This document shows, one piece after another, positions 5,954 through 14,379 of a DNA stretch of 44,619 nucleotides (position 1 is its first letter; each line of letters opens with the position of its first letter). The position numbers were made by a program, and so were the translations under genes. This DNA is from Bacteroidales bacterium UBA2939. GTDB lineage: Bacteria; Bacteroidota; Bacteroidia; Bacteroidales; P3. A model generated the notes under the pieces. The model had not been told where the DNA came from. It worked only from the letters and a program-made list of their open reading frames with translations, and made no database searches. The stretch covers positions 51,918 through 96,536 of the forward strand of contig DECD01000047.1 of assembly GCA_002349055.1 (NCBI GenBank). The letters run 5' to 3'.

Positions 5954-7641
5954 AACTTTTTAGTAATGTAAAAGGCGATTTGTTCGGCGGTGTGACCGCT
6001 GGCATTGTCGCGCTGCCGTTGGCGCTGGCCTTCGGCATTCAGGCCTTCTCGGGCGTCAGCGATCCGCAGGCAGCCTCCCTCGGTGCCTATGTGGGTCTCA
6101 CGGGAGCCATGCTCCTTGGTTTCTTCGCCGCTTTGTTCGGCGGCACGCACAGCCAGATTAGCGGTCCCACGGGTCCCATGACGGTCATCACTGCCACGCT
6201 GGTTGCCGGTGCCTGGGCCTCCTCGGGCGGCTCGCTCTCCGAGGTGTTCGTCTCCATGGCCTTGGCTGCCATCTTCTGCGGCCTGTTCCAGATTCTCTTT
6301 GGCGTCATCAAGATTGGCAAGTATGTCCGCTACATCCCTTATCCCGTCCTGAGCGGATTCATGAGTGGTATCGGTGTCATCATCATCCTGCAACAGCTTT
6401 ATCCCTTGGTGGGACAGAGCGGCAGCGGCTCGATGATTGACCAGCTTGCCGGACTGCCCGAAGCCTTCTCCCACACGAGCCTCACCGCCCTTCTGCTGGG
6501 ATTGGGTACCGTGGCCATCATCTACCTCTTCCCGCTGATTACTAAGAAAGTGCCCTCGACGCTCGTGGCCCTTATCGTCATGACCGTGGTGTCGCTCTTT
6601 ATCAATATGGACGGCGTAGCCATCATCGGCGAGATTCCGTCGGGCCTGCCCGTGCCGTTCTTCGCCAACAGCAACGTCACCCTCTCGGGCATCAACTGGG
6701 GTGCTGTCCTCATTGCCGCCATCATCCCTGGCCTCACCCTGGCGGGTCTTGGCAGCATCGACACGCTGCTCACCTCAGTGGTGGCAGACAATATCACCAA
6801 GACCAAGCACAACAGCAACCGCGAGCTGATAGGTCAGGGCATTGGCAACGCCGTGGCTGGCCTCTTCTGCGGACTGCCCGGTGCCGGTGCCACCATGCGT
6901 ACCGTTGTCAACGTGAAGAGCGGTGGCCGCACGCAGCTCTCAGGCATGGTGCATGCGTTGTTGCTGCTGGCCATCCTGCTGGGTCTAGGCAGTGTGGTGA
7001 AGTACGTGCCGCTGTCGGTATTGGCCGGTATCCTGCTCACCGTGGGCTGGGGTATCATCGACTTCAAGGGCTTCAAGGATTTGGTCAAGATTCCGCGTGC
7101 CGACGCCGTGGTGCTCATCGTGGTTTTCCTTGTCACCGTCTTCGTCGACCTGCTCACCGCCGTGGGTATCGGCATGGTAATCGCCTGCGTGCTCTTCATG
7201 AAGCGTGCCTCCGACCTGGTGGAAGGCGGCTACAGCAGTCAGGAGATGACCAACTTCGACAAAGAAAGTCCGTGGTCAGATGAGGGTGGCATGCCCGACA
7301 CCGTGGCTCACAAGATTTACATCCAGCGCCTGAACGGCCCCATTTTCTTTGGAACCATCAATAAATTCAAGGAGGTGATGCAGACAGTCCCGGCCGACGC
7401 CAAGATTGTTATCATCCGCATGCGGTTGGTAAGTTTCATGGACCAGAGTGGATTGTACGCCATGGAAGAGGCCATCAAGGACATCCAGGCGCGCGGAGCA
7501 CAGGTCCTCATGACCATCATCCAGCCGCAGCCTTTGTACATGCTCACCAAGATGAACCTCATCCCCGACCTGGTCCCCGAGGAACACACCTTCAAGACCT
7601 TCGAGGATTGCACCGAATATTTAAAGAAACAATTAAATTAA
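5950..7641 (+). CDS. SulP-family inorganic anion transporter with STAS domain
   Basis: SulP proteins are inner-membrane carriers for sulfate, bicarbonate and related anions. The 563-residue protein starts GDLFGGVTAGIVALPLALAF, followed by the family block GLTGAMLLGFFAALFGGTHSQISGPTGPM and about a dozen hydrophobic helices to residue about 405. The C-terminal STAS domain (about 430-550) contains SFMDQSGLYAMEEAI, with Ser in the phosphorylatable position. I use ATG 5950 because the family start MKLFSNVKGDLFGG fits; an in-frame TTG at 5929 lies in repeat DNA. The substrate is not determined. The nearby comB product involves sulfonates, which makes sulfate attractive, but that link is speculative. 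Confidence 0.92.
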   Translation: MKLFSNVKGDLFGGVTAGIVALPLALAFGIQAFSGVSDPQAASLGAYVGLTGAMLLGFFAALFGGTHSQISGPTGPMTVITATLVAGAWASSGGSLSEVFVSMALAAIFCGLFQILFGVIKIGKYVRYIPYPVLSGFMSGIGVIIILQQLYPLVGQSGSGSMIDQLAGLPEAFSHTSLTALLLGLGTVAIIYLFPLITKKVPSTLVALIVMTVVSLFINMDGVAIIGEIPSGLPVPFFANSNVTLSGINWGAVLIAAIIPGLTLAGLGSIDTLLTSVVADNITKTKHNSNRELIGQGIGNAVAGLFCGLPGAGATMRTVVNVKSGGRTQLSGMVHALLLLAILLGLGSVVKYVPLSVLAGILLTVGWGIIDFKGFKDLVKIPRADAVVLIVVFLVTVFVDLLTAVGIGMVIACVLFMKRASDLVEGGYSSQEMTNFDKESPWSDEGGMPDTVAHKIYIQRLNGPIFFGTINKFKEVMQTVPADAKIVIIRMRLVSFMDQSGLYAMEEAIKDIQARGAQVLMTIIQPQPLYMLTKMNLIPDLVPEEHTFKTFEDCTEYLKKQLN

Positions 7642-7656
7642 AAAAAACATATTACT

Positions 7657-8367
7657 ATGGGTCGCGCATTTGAATATCGCAAAGCAAGAAAACTGAAACG
7701 TTGGGGTCACATGGCCCGCACATTCACCAAGATTGGTAAAGAAATTGAACTAGCCGTCCTCGCCGGCGGTCCCGACCCCTCGAGCAACCTCCGCCTGCGC
7801 CTGCTGATGCAGACCGCCAAGAGCGAGTCGATGCCCAAGGAGAACGTGGAACGCGCCATCAAGCGTGCCACCGAGAAGGACAAATCGGCCTACAAAGAGG
7901 TCGTCTATGACGGCAAAGGCCCCCACGGTGTCGCTATCGTGGTGGAGACTGCCACCGACAACCCCACGCGCACCGTTGCCAACCTCCGTGCCGCCTTCGT
8001 GCGCGGCAAGGGCGAACTGGGCACCATGGGCATGAACGACTTCCTCTTCGAGCGCAAGTGCTCGTTTGTCGTGGCCTGGCGCGACGACATCGACATGGAT
8101 GAGCTGGAGCTCGAACTCATCGACTGTGACATCGACGAGGTGTTCCGCGACGAGGACGAAATCCTCATCTACGCCGACTTCGCCAACTATGGCCCCATCT
8201 CAAAATTCCTCGAAGACAAAGGACTTGAAATCAAGAGCTTCAAGTTTGAGCGCATCCCGCTGACAGTGCGTGAACTCTCGGACGAGGAGCAGGAGGATGT
8301 CAACGGCCTGCTGGAGCGTCTGGAGAACGACGACGACGTGGTGAACGTGTTCCACAATATGGCTTGA
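7657..8367 (+). CDS. YebC/PmpR (TACO1) family protein
   Basis: The 236-residue cytoplasmic protein is full length for this near-universal family. The N-terminal lysine- and arginine-rich domain (MGRAFEYRKARKLKRWGHMARTFTKIGKEI) is followed by SNLRLRLLMQTAKSESMPKENVERAIKRA and the EVVYDGKGPHGVAIVVE core. The C-terminal part is acidic. Members were first described as transcriptional regulators and more recently as translation factors that relieve ribosome pausing; sequence alone cannot choose between these. The gene follows the SulP gene by 15 bp and has no obvious promoter of its own, so it may be read from upstream. Confidence 0.93.
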   Translation: MGRAFEYRKARKLKRWGHMARTFTKIGKEIELAVLAGGPDPSSNLRLRLLMQTAKSESMPKENVERAIKRATEKDKSAYKEVVYDGKGPHGVAIVVETATDNPTRTVANLRAAFVRGKGELGTMGMNDFLFERKCSFVVAWRDDIDMDELELELIDCDIDEVFRDEDEILIYADFANYGPISKFLEDKGLEIKSFKFERIPLTVRELSDEEQEDVNGLLERLENDDDVVNVFHNMA

Positions 8368-8400
8368 AATGGTTAAAAATAAACTTTTTGAAAATTTTTG

Positions 8401-8431
8401 ATTGTTAATTGCAAAATTATTCGTATTTTTG
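8401..8431 (+). promoter_or_regulatory. Bacteroidota housekeeping promoter for the gene at 8478
   Basis: ATTG at 8401-8404 (-33) is separated by 19 bp from TATTTTTG at 8424-8431 (-7, consensus TAnnTTTG). The predicted start site is near 8438, giving a leader of about 40 bases. Confidence 0.75.
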
Positions 8432-8477
8432 CACTCGATTTTATAGTCATAAAGAGAAACAAAAAGTATATATCAAT

Positions 8478-9179
8478 ATGAAAGTTAGAACTATCATTCA
8501 GATCGTGCTGGCCGTCGTTATTGTCGGTCTGGCCTATTTGGTTTACAACAGCATCCAGAAACCCATGCGTTTCGCCGACGAGTATACCCACCGTCGCGAC
8601 GCTTGTGCTGAGAAACTGAAATCCATCCGTACCCTCGAGGAAGCCTACAAACTTACTTACGGTAAGTACACCGGCAGTTTCGACACACTCGTCAATCGTC
8701 TGATGACTGAGGATAGCATGAAGGTGGTCAGCAAGCAGATCAACCGTGACCGTATCCCCGCTGATGTCGACATCAATGAGGTTCCCGAGAGCGAGGCCGT
8801 CAAGAATGGCTGGATTACCCGTGGCGAGGTGTTTGTGAACCCCATCGCCAAGCTCCGAGAGGATGGTAAACTGCCCATCATCGATGCCGCCACTGGTAAG
8901 AAACGCCAGCTCACCGACGAGGAAATCAAGAACCTCCGCTTCGTTCCTTATCCCAAGGGCGAGAAAAACGAGTTCGAACTCCAGGCCGGCCAGATTGAGA
9001 AGAGCGGCTTCATGGTGGCTGTCTTTGAATGCAAGGTGCCCCTCGAGGTACTGCTGAAAGACCTGGATGAGCAGCTTGTCGTCAACAAGATTGCTGAAAT
9101 CCACGAAGTCAAAGACCGCTATGCCGGTTGGAAAGTTGGCGACATGACTCAGGCTGTCACCGATGGTAACTTTGAATAA
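8478..9179 (+). CDS. Membrane-anchored hypothetical protein
   Basis: A 233-residue protein of unknown function. Residues about 5-24 (IIQIVLAVVIVGLAYLVYNS) form a single N-terminal membrane anchor, with the rest predicted outside the membrane. The region just after the anchor (EYTHRRDACAEKLKSIRTLEEAYKLTYGKY) has the feel of a pilin-like helix that continues from the anchor, but no prepilin cleavage motif is present. The remainder is mixed alpha/beta with many charged residues and no catalytic motif that I recognise. It has its own housekeeping promoter (8401-8431) and precedes the DUF3822-rsmD genes by nine bases. I recognise no named family. Confidence 0.8.
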   Translation: MKVRTIIQIVLAVVIVGLAYLVYNSIQKPMRFADEYTHRRDACAEKLKSIRTLEEAYKLTYGKYTGSFDTLVNRLMTEDSMKVVSKQINRDRIPADVDINEVPESEAVKNGWITRGEVFVNPIAKLREDGKLPIIDAATGKKRQLTDEEIKNLRFVPYPKGEKNEFELQAGQIEKSGFMVAVFECKVPLEVLLKDLDEQLVVNKIAEIHEVKDRYAGWKVGDMTQAVTDGNFE

Positions 9180-9187
9180 TTATTAAT

Positions 9188-10003
9188 ATGTATCGCTGCA
9201 AAACTCTGATAGTTACCGAGAAAGAGTTTGCTTCAAGCGAAAAAAGATTATCCATTTGCCTTCGGTCAAATGGATTTTCTTTTTCGGAAGTGACCCTCTC
9301 GGGCGTGCTCCTTACTTTCGGCGAGGCCGAGGGGGTGCATGCCTCCTCGATGACTGGTGTCATGGCCGATGTCAAGGCCTTCTTCGCCTCGGTGGGCATC
9401 CGTCCGCTGGGCTATGCCTCGATGGAACTGATTGTGTTGAGCGACGAGAATGTCTGGGTACCCGACGAGCTTTATACCCCGTCCGCCAACCGCCAGTACC
9501 TGAAGTTGGTGGGCAGCACTGCCGCCACCGTCATGGCCACGCCCTGCAAGGCTCTGGCCTCCACGGCGGTCTATGTGGCTTCCGACTCGCTGGCCACGGC
9601 CTTCAAAGTGGCTCTGCCCGGCCTCTCGGTAGTCAATCAGCATGTCAAACTGGCCACTTTGGGCTTTGAGCGCCGCAGCGAAAATCATCCTGTACTGGTA
9701 ACCCACTGGCGCGAGGGTGTCATCGACTTCGCCGCCTTCCGCGATGGACGCTACATCTTCGGCAACACCGTGCGCTTCGCCTCCGACAGCGAGGCGCAGT
9801 TCCACACCGTCGAGGTGCTGAAGAGCTTCGGCCTCGAGAACGCCGACACCGAGATGCTGATGTGCGGCGAGGTGAGCCGCGAACGCTTCGCCTTGTTGCG
9901 CCCCTACTTCCCCATGGCGTCGCTTTACACCGGCAGTCACACCACCTTCCTCAATCCCGCTTTCAAGACGTTGCATACCTATAAGAACGCCCTGATATTA
10001 TGA
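9188..10003 (+). CDS. DUF3822 family protein
   Basis: The 271-residue cytoplasmic protein resembles the DUF3822 family, which in Bacteroidota is typically encoded directly before rsmD, as here (four-base overlap, ATGA at 10000-10003). Features include the early KRLSICLRSNGFSFSE block and an ending with LRPYFPMASLYTGSHTTFLNPAFKTLHTYKNALIL-type residues. The chain looks like two related alpha/beta halves, compatible with an actin/ASKHA-like fold, although I see no clear phosphate-binding motif. The function is unknown; the conserved link to a 16S rRNA methyltransferase hints at ribosome biogenesis or control of that gene. Confidence 0.78.
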   Translation: MYRCKTLIVTEKEFASSEKRLSICLRSNGFSFSEVTLSGVLLTFGEAEGVHASSMTGVMADVKAFFASVGIRPLGYASMELIVLSDENVWVPDELYTPSANRQYLKLVGSTAATVMATPCKALASTAVYVASDSLATAFKVALPGLSVVNQHVKLATLGFERRSENHPVLVTHWREGVIDFAAFRDGRYIFGNTVRFASDSEAQFHTVEVLKSFGLENADTEMLMCGEVSRERFALLRPYFPMASLYTGSHTTFLNPAFKTLHTYKNALIL

Positions 10004-10545
10004 GAATCATCTCCGGTACACTCAAAGGTCGTCGACTCAATCCGCCTGCCAACTTGCCCGTACGCCCCACCACCGACATGGCGCGCGAGGGTCTCTTCAA
10101 CATCCTCAACAACTATGTCGACTATGAAGACTGCTCGGTGATGGACCTCTTCTCCGGCACCGGGGCCGTGGCGGTGGAGTTCATCTCGCGCGGAGTGCGC
10201 GAGGTCACGTCCATCGACATCAACAACGCTTGCACAGAGTATATCAAGAGCGAGGCTTCGAGACTCAACCTGAGAAACTTGCATGTGGTGCGTGCCGATG
10301 TCTTCGACCTCCTGAAGCGTGCCACCAGAAAATTTGACATTGTCTTTGCCGACCCGCCATACGCTATCGAGGGGCTGGACAAACTGCCCGACCTCGTCTT
10401 TGAGCATCAGGTGCTCACCGACGACGGCATCTTCATCCTCGAGCATCCTCGCGAGTACGATTTCGCCGAGCATCCCCATTTCTGGCAGCACCGCAACTAC
10501 GGCAAGGTCAACTTCACCTTCTTCGCAAATAAATTAGATGAATAG
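10000..10545 (+). CDS. rsmD: 16S rRNA (guanine(966)-N2)-methyltransferase RsmD
   Basis: RsmD methylates N2 of G966 in 16S rRNA using S-adenosylmethionine. The 181-residue protein is normal length and shows MRIISGTLKGRRL at the start, the RPTTDMAREGLFNIL segment, the SAM-binding motif I VMDLFSGTGAVAVEFISRG, and the catalytic motif FADPPY at about residue 120. It overlaps the DUF3822 gene upstream by four bases and purC follows after three bases, so all three are probably co-transcribed. Confidence 0.95.
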   Translation: MRIISGTLKGRRLNPPANLPVRPTTDMAREGLFNILNNYVDYEDCSVMDLFSGTGAVAVEFISRGVREVTSIDINNACTEYIKSEASRLNLRNLHVVRADVFDLLKRATRKFDIVFADPPYAIEGLDKLPDLVFEHQVLTDDGIFILEHPREYDFAEHPHFWQHRNYGKVNFTFFANKLDE

Positions 10546-10548
10546 TAT

Positions 10549-11496
10549 ATGAACGCAATCGTTAAAACAAACTTCAATTTCCCGAAGCAGAAAAGCCTCT
10601 ATGTGGGCAAAGTTCGCGATGTGTACAACATCGACGACAAGTATATGGCCATGGTGGTCAGCGACCGCATCTCGGCCTTCGACGTTGTTTTGCCGAAAGG
10701 CATCCCCTACAAGGGCCAGGTCCTGAACCAGATTGCCGCCAAGTTCCTCGACGCCACCGCCGACATCCTGCCCAACTGGAAACTCGCCACCCCCGACCCC
10801 ATGGTCACCGTGGGTCTCAAGTGCGAGGGCTTCCGAGTGGAGATGATTGTCCGCGGCTACCTCGCAGGTAGTGCCTGGCGCGAGTACAAGGCCGGTGCCC
10901 GCACCCTTTGCGACGTGCAGCTGCCCGAGGGCATGGTTGAAAATCAGAAGTTTCCCACGCCCATCGTCACCCCCACCACCAAGGCCGACGAAGGCCACGA
11001 CGAGAATATCAGCCGCGAAGAAATTATCCGCACGGGTCTTGTCAGCAAGGAGGACTACGACCAACTGGAGCGTTATGCCCTCGCCCTCTTCCAGCGCGGC
11101 ACCGAGATGGCCGCCCAGAAGGGCCTCATCCTGGTCGACACCAAGTATGAGTTCGGCAAGCGCGATGGAAAAATCTATCTCATCGACGAAATACACACTC
11201 CCGACAGCAGCCGCTACTTCTATGCCGACGGCTACGAGGAACGCCTTGCCAAGGGCGAGCACCAGCGTCAGCTCAGTAAGGAGTTCGTCCGTGAGTGGCT
11301 CATGGACAACGGCTTCCAGGGTAAGGAAGGCCAGAAGGTACCCGAGATGACCGAGGAAATCGTCAACTCCATCTCCGACCGCTACATTGAGCTCTACGAG
11401 CACATCACGGGCGAAAAATTCCAGAAAGCCGACGACTGCGCCGACGTCGCCGCCCGCATCGAGAAAAACGTCACCAACTATCTTGCCACCCTCTGA
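10549..11496 (+). CDS. purC: Phosphoribosylaminoimidazole-succinocarboxamide synthase
   Basis: PurC (SAICAR synthetase) joins CAIR and aspartate with ATP in step 8 of purine synthesis. The 315-residue form matches the longer type seen in Bacteroidota and yeast. Diagnostic blocks are GKVRDVYNIDDKYMAMVVSDRISAFD, VRGYLAGSAWREYKAG, and the metal/ATP-binding LVDTKYEFG and LIDEIHTPDSSRYF. Spacing to rsmD is three bases and the CYTH gene overlaps its stop by one base. No purine riboswitch or dedicated promoter is visible in front of it. Confidence 0.97.
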   Translation: MNAIVKTNFNFPKQKSLYVGKVRDVYNIDDKYMAMVVSDRISAFDVVLPKGIPYKGQVLNQIAAKFLDATADILPNWKLATPDPMVTVGLKCEGFRVEMIVRGYLAGSAWREYKAGARTLCDVQLPEGMVENQKFPTPIVTPTTKADEGHDENISREEIIRTGLVSKEDYDQLERYALALFQRGTEMAAQKGLILVDTKYEFGKRDGKIYLIDEIHTPDSSRYFYADGYEERLAKGEHQRQLSKEFVREWLMDNGFQGKEGQKVPEMTEEIVNSISDRYIELYEHITGEKFQKADDCADVAARIEKNVTNYLATL

Positions 11497-11954
11497 TGGA
11501 GATAGAACGGAAATATCTTGTAAACTCTTTTCCAGGGGATTTTGATACTTATCCTCATGTAGAGATTGAACAAGGTTACCTATGCACATCGCCCACCCTG
11601 CGCATCCGCAGGATGGGCGATTTTTTTATTCTCACCGTCAAGGAGAAGGTACGTTCCGCCACCTCCGCCATCGTCAACCGCGAGGAGGAGTTCGCTATGT
11701 CGCCCGACTCCTACGCCCGCTTGAAAGCCAAGTGCGACGGCAACATGGTGGAGAAGACCCGCTACCGCATCCCCGTCGGTGACTATACTGCCGAGCTCGA
11801 CATCTTCCACGGACGTCACGAAGGTCTCCGTCTCGTCGAAGTGGAGTTTCCTTCCGTCGAGGCCGCCGATGCCTTCGTTCCCCCAGCCTGGTTCGGACAG
11901 GATGTCAGCGAAGACCCCCGCTACCGCAACAGCCACCTCGCCCATAACTCTTAA
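11496..11954 (+). CDS. CYTH-domain protein (triphosphate tunnel family)
   Basis: CYTH proteins form an eight-stranded tunnel that binds triphosphates; bacterial single-domain members often hydrolyse inorganic triphosphate. The 152-residue protein starts with the signature ExExK as MEIERKYLV, then IEQGYL, TLRIRRMGDFFILTVKEK, EKTRYRI and LVEVEF, which supply the alternating charged residues of the tunnel. It starts one base inside the purC stop and is probably translationally coupled to it. The true substrate is not shown by the sequence. Confidence 0.88.
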   Translation: MEIERKYLVNSFPGDFDTYPHVEIEQGYLCTSPTLRIRRMGDFFILTVKEKVRSATSAIVNREEEFAMSPDSYARLKAKCDGNMVEKTRYRIPVGDYTAELDIFHGRHEGLRLVEVEFPSVEAADAFVPPAWFGQDVSEDPRYRNSHLAHNS

Positions 11955-11971
11955 CTATTAACTATTATCTA
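11951..11971 (+). repeat. Heptad repeat directly before the YfcC gene
   Basis: Three 7-bp units, TTAACTA, TTAACTA and TTATCTA, lie between the CYTH gene's end and the TTG start of the YfcC-family gene. The first unit includes the CYTH stop codon. Confidence 0.7.
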
Positions 11972-11973
11972 AC

Positions 11974-13380
11974 TTGAAAAAGATTCCCCATACCTTTACC
12001 ATCGTCTTCGCCCTCATTGTGTTGGCGGCGGTCATGACGTGGTTTATCCCAGCTGGCGAATTCCTCCGCGAGACCGTGGGTGGTCGCGAGGTGGTGGTCA
12101 GCGACTCGTTCCACTTTGTCGACCGTGCCCCGCAGACCTGGCAGGTCTTCTCGGCGCTCTTCAACGGCTTCGTCGACAAGGCCGACATTATCATCTTCAT
12201 CCTGATGGTCGGCGGTGCTTTCTGGATTCTTAACAACAGCCACGCCATCGACGTGGGGGTCATGTCGTTCCTGCGCCGTATCAGGCGTTTGAGTCGCTAC
12301 AAGTTGATACGCAAGTTGGGGGTCGAAAACATCATCATCACGCTGGTAATGATCATGTTCAGCCTCTTTGGAGCCATCTTCGGCATGAGCGAGGAGACCA
12401 TCGCTTTTGTCGTTGTCTTCATCCCGCTGGCCATCCAGATGGGCTACGACTCCATCGTGGGCGTCTGCATGTGCTATGTCGCTGCCCATGTGGGCTTTGC
12501 GGGTGCCATGCTCAACCCCTTCACCATCGGCATTGCCCAGGGCATCGCCGACCTGCCGCTCTTCTCGGGCCTCGAGTACAGGGTCTTCTGCTGGGCTGTA
12601 TTGACTGTTGTCGGCATCACCTTCGTGCTTTGGTACGCCCACAGGGTGAAGGCCAAGCCCGAGCGCAGCCCCGTCCACAAGCTCGACGACTACTGGCGCC
12701 AGCGTGTGGAATCCTCCGCCCAGTCGACCCTCACCGTCCGTCAGGGCATCATCCTTGTCATCCTCCTGCTCACCATCGTCGCCCTGGTGGTGGGTGTGCT
12801 GGAATTTGGCTGGTACATCGCCGAGATTTCGGCCCTCTTCCTCGCCATGGGCATCGTCAGCGGCATTGTGGATAAGCAGGGTGCCGACGACATCGCCAAG
12901 CTTTTCCTTGCCGGCTGCAAGGACATCCTCTCCGCCGCCCTGGTGGTGGGACTTGCCAGCGGCATCATCTTCATCCTCAAGGACGGCCACATCATCGACA
13001 CCATCCTCTACGGCCTCACACGTTCGCTTTCGCAGCTGGGCGAGGTGGCCTCGCTCGGTGTGATGTATGTCTTCCAGACCTTGCTCAACATCGTCATGCC
13101 CAGTGGCTCGGCCAAGGCGGCCCTCACCATGCCTATCATGGCGCAGTTCGCCGACCTGATGGATATCTCGCGCCAAACCACCGTCCTGGCCTTCCAATTC
13201 GGCGACGGTTTCACCAACATGCTGACTCCCACCAGCGGTGTCCTCATCGGTGTCCTCGGTATCGCCCGCATCCCCTACGGCACCTGGCTCAAGTGGGCCT
13301 GGCGTTTCATTCTCGCTCTCATACTCCTCGGATTCCTCCTCATGCTGCCCACCCTCTGGCTCAACCTGCCAGGGTTCTAA
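11974..13380 (+). CDS. YfcC/DcuC-superfamily inner-membrane carrier
   Basis: The 468-residue protein has about 12 hydrophobic helices and the YfcC-family blocks PHTFTIVFALIVLAAVMTWFIPAGEF, LMVGGAFWILNNSHAIDVG, FGAIFGMSEETIAFVVVFIP and NIVMPSGSAKAALTMPIMAQFADL. The family covers predicted amino-acid, peptide or dicarboxylate carriers, so the substrate is uncertain. The start is a TTG: an in-frame stop lies at 11959-11961 and the first downstream ATG would remove the first membrane helix. The final codons recur almost exactly at 16903-16971 in a gene remnant. Arginine-catabolism genes lie about 7 kb downstream, but no link is shown. Confidence 0.87.
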   Translation: MKKIPHTFTIVFALIVLAAVMTWFIPAGEFLRETVGGREVVVSDSFHFVDRAPQTWQVFSALFNGFVDKADIIIFILMVGGAFWILNNSHAIDVGVMSFLRRIRRLSRYKLIRKLGVENIIITLVMIMFSLFGAIFGMSEETIAFVVVFIPLAIQMGYDSIVGVCMCYVAAHVGFAGAMLNPFTIGIAQGIADLPLFSGLEYRVFCWAVLTVVGITFVLWYAHRVKAKPERSPVHKLDDYWRQRVESSAQSTLTVRQGIILVILLLTIVALVVGVLEFGWYIAEISALFLAMGIVSGIVDKQGADDIAKLFLAGCKDILSAALVVGLASGIIFILKDGHIIDTILYGLTRSLSQLGEVASLGVMYVFQTLLNIVMPSGSAKAALTMPIMAQFADLMDISRQTTVLAFQFGDGFTNMLTPTSGVLIGVLGIARIPYGTWLKWAWRFILALILLGFLLMLPTLWLNLPGF

Positions 13381-13400
13381 AAAAAAAAATTGCAACCCCA

Positions 13401-13433
13401 TGTAAGATTTGCTGTCGTTTTTGCGTATTATAT
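13401..13433 (+). promoter_or_regulatory. ECF-type promoter of the sigma gene at 13440
   Basis: TGTAAGATT (13401-13409) and GTATTATAT (13425-13433) start 24 bp apart with a TTTTT tract between them. The same pair with the same spacing occurs at 14358 and 31718. The ATG at 13440 lies six bases past the -10 block, so the mRNA would be leaderless or nearly so. Confidence 0.68.
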
Positions 13434-13439
13434 TGGCGT

Positions 13440-13940
13440 ATGGCACATGATAACACACGACACGAAGCGTACGGCATCTTTATGCAGCGACACCGCGAGG
13501 CGGTGTGGCGCGTCTGCTGGCGCTACGCCAAAGGCGACCGTGCGCGGTGCGAGAATATGGTGCAGGAGGTGTGGATTGCGCTGTGGCTGAGGTTCGACGA
13601 ACTGAAGACCGACGTCACGGAATGGGAGCAGCGGGCATGGGTGAAGCGCATCACGCGATCGGTACTGGTAGACCTCTACCGCCGCTCGGAGCCTGAACCA
13701 GAAAAGCTCACACCGGCACTGATCAACATCCTGCCGGACGCCAGCGTGGACTACGCAGAGAGCATCGACGACCTAATGGTGTCGCTCACCGACGACGAGG
13801 AACGGATGATGCGGATGCGTCTCGAGGGCTACGACGCGCAGGAGATTGCTGACGAGTTTAAAATGGAGCGCAACGCCGTTTATGTGCGCATCAACAGAAT
13901 AATCAATAAATTACGGAAGCGTTATGGAGCAGGACTATAA
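13440..13940 (+). CDS. ECF-type RNA polymerase sigma factor
   Basis: This 166-residue protein has a region 2 block at about residues 15-75 (HREAVWRVCWRYAKGDRARC, NMVQEVWIALWLRFDEL, WVKRITRSVLVDLYRR) and a region 4 helix-turn-helix at about 115-165 (LTDDEERMMRMRLEGYDAQE, then RNAVYVRINRIINKLRKR). It would recruit core polymerase to a small target set. It overlaps the following membrane protein gene by 17 bp, the usual sigma/partner arrangement. The ATG at 13440 gives a leaderless transcript from the promoter at 13401-13433; ATG 13482 (MQRHREAVW) is a shorter alternative. Because its own promoter matches those at 14358 and 31718, it may control itself, the beta-barrel gene and the BspA-like gene. 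Confidence 0.9.
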   Translation: MAHDNTRHEAYGIFMQRHREAVWRVCWRYAKGDRARCENMVQEVWIALWLRFDELKTDVTEWEQRAWVKRITRSVLVDLYRRSEPEPEKLTPALINILPDASVDYAESIDDLMVSLTDDEERMMRMRLEGYDAQEIADEFKMERNAVYVRINRIINKLRKRYGAGL

Positions 13941-14331
13941 AGAACAGTTGAGGATGATGACCGAGGGATTGGGCGAGTGGATGGACCGCCGCGAGCGCGA
14001 GCAGCGCCGCCGTCGCCGCTGGACACACATAGCGTTGGGCGTGCTGGCTGTCGCCGCTGCCGTGCTGCTACAGATCTTTCTTCCTTGGCGCCACGAGACA
14101 GTGAAGTATATCTACGTCAACGATACGGCACGGTCAACCGTGATTGCCCCTGACACAGCGGCTCCACAACCCACCGGCATTCACCTCGGCGGCGGCAATG
14201 AGGATGAGTGGGGCAGCATCGACATCAACGAGAATGGAATCCGCATCAGCGGTGGCGACGACGGGGAGAATGTAAACATTGAGATTAATGCCGGTGGCGT
14301 GCACATCAACGGCAAAGGTATTAGTAAATAA
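13924..14331 (+). CDS. Small single-pass membrane protein, putative sigma-factor partner
   Basis: A 135-residue protein. The N-terminal 35 residues are strongly charged (EWMDRREREQRRRRRW) and cytoplasmic, followed by one membrane helix at about 36-55 (IALGVLAVAAAVLLQIFLPW). The outer part (to 135) is short, rich in G, D and N, and contains alternating patterns such as GIRISGGDDGENVNIEINAG that look like small beta strands. The gene overlaps the ECF sigma gene by 17 bp, which makes an anti-sigma or signal-relay function likely by position. No known anti-sigma domain is visible. Transcription would end at the hairpin at 14344-14379. Confidence 0.72.
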   Translation: MEQDYKEQLRMMTEGLGEWMDRREREQRRRRRWTHIALGVLAVAAAVLLQIFLPWRHETVKYIYVNDTARSTVIAPDTAAPQPTGIHLGGGNEDEWGSIDINENGIRISGGDDGENVNIEINAGGVHINGKGISK

Positions 14332-14343
14332 GGTATTTATAAA

Positions 14344-14379
14344 AAAAACGCCTCCGTTGTAAGATTCGGAGGCGTTTTT
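14344..14379 (+). terminator. Intrinsic terminator whose loop is a promoter -35 element
   Basis: The stem ACGCCTCCG (14348-14356) pairs perfectly with CGGAGGCGT (14367-14375); flanking A and T runs extend it to about 13 bp. The right arm is followed by TTTT, the form of a rho-independent terminator for the sigma operon. The 10-base loop TTGTAAGATT contains the full -35-like TGTAAGATT of the next gene's promoter. Confidence 0.8.

Noticed and set aside
11496..13380. A sulfur or arginine transport locus linking YfcC to comB/SulP or arcBC
   Set aside because: The genes are 4-7 kb apart with unrelated genes between; distance and context do not support a functional link.
13381..13392. Terminator after the YfcC gene
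   Set aside because: There is an A-run but no stem ahead of a T-run on the coding strand.
13293..13439. N-terminal extension of the second sigma factor into the YfcC gene
   Set aside because: It overlaps YfcC codons and the sigma promoter, and sigma region 2 starts normally from ATG 13440 or 13482.
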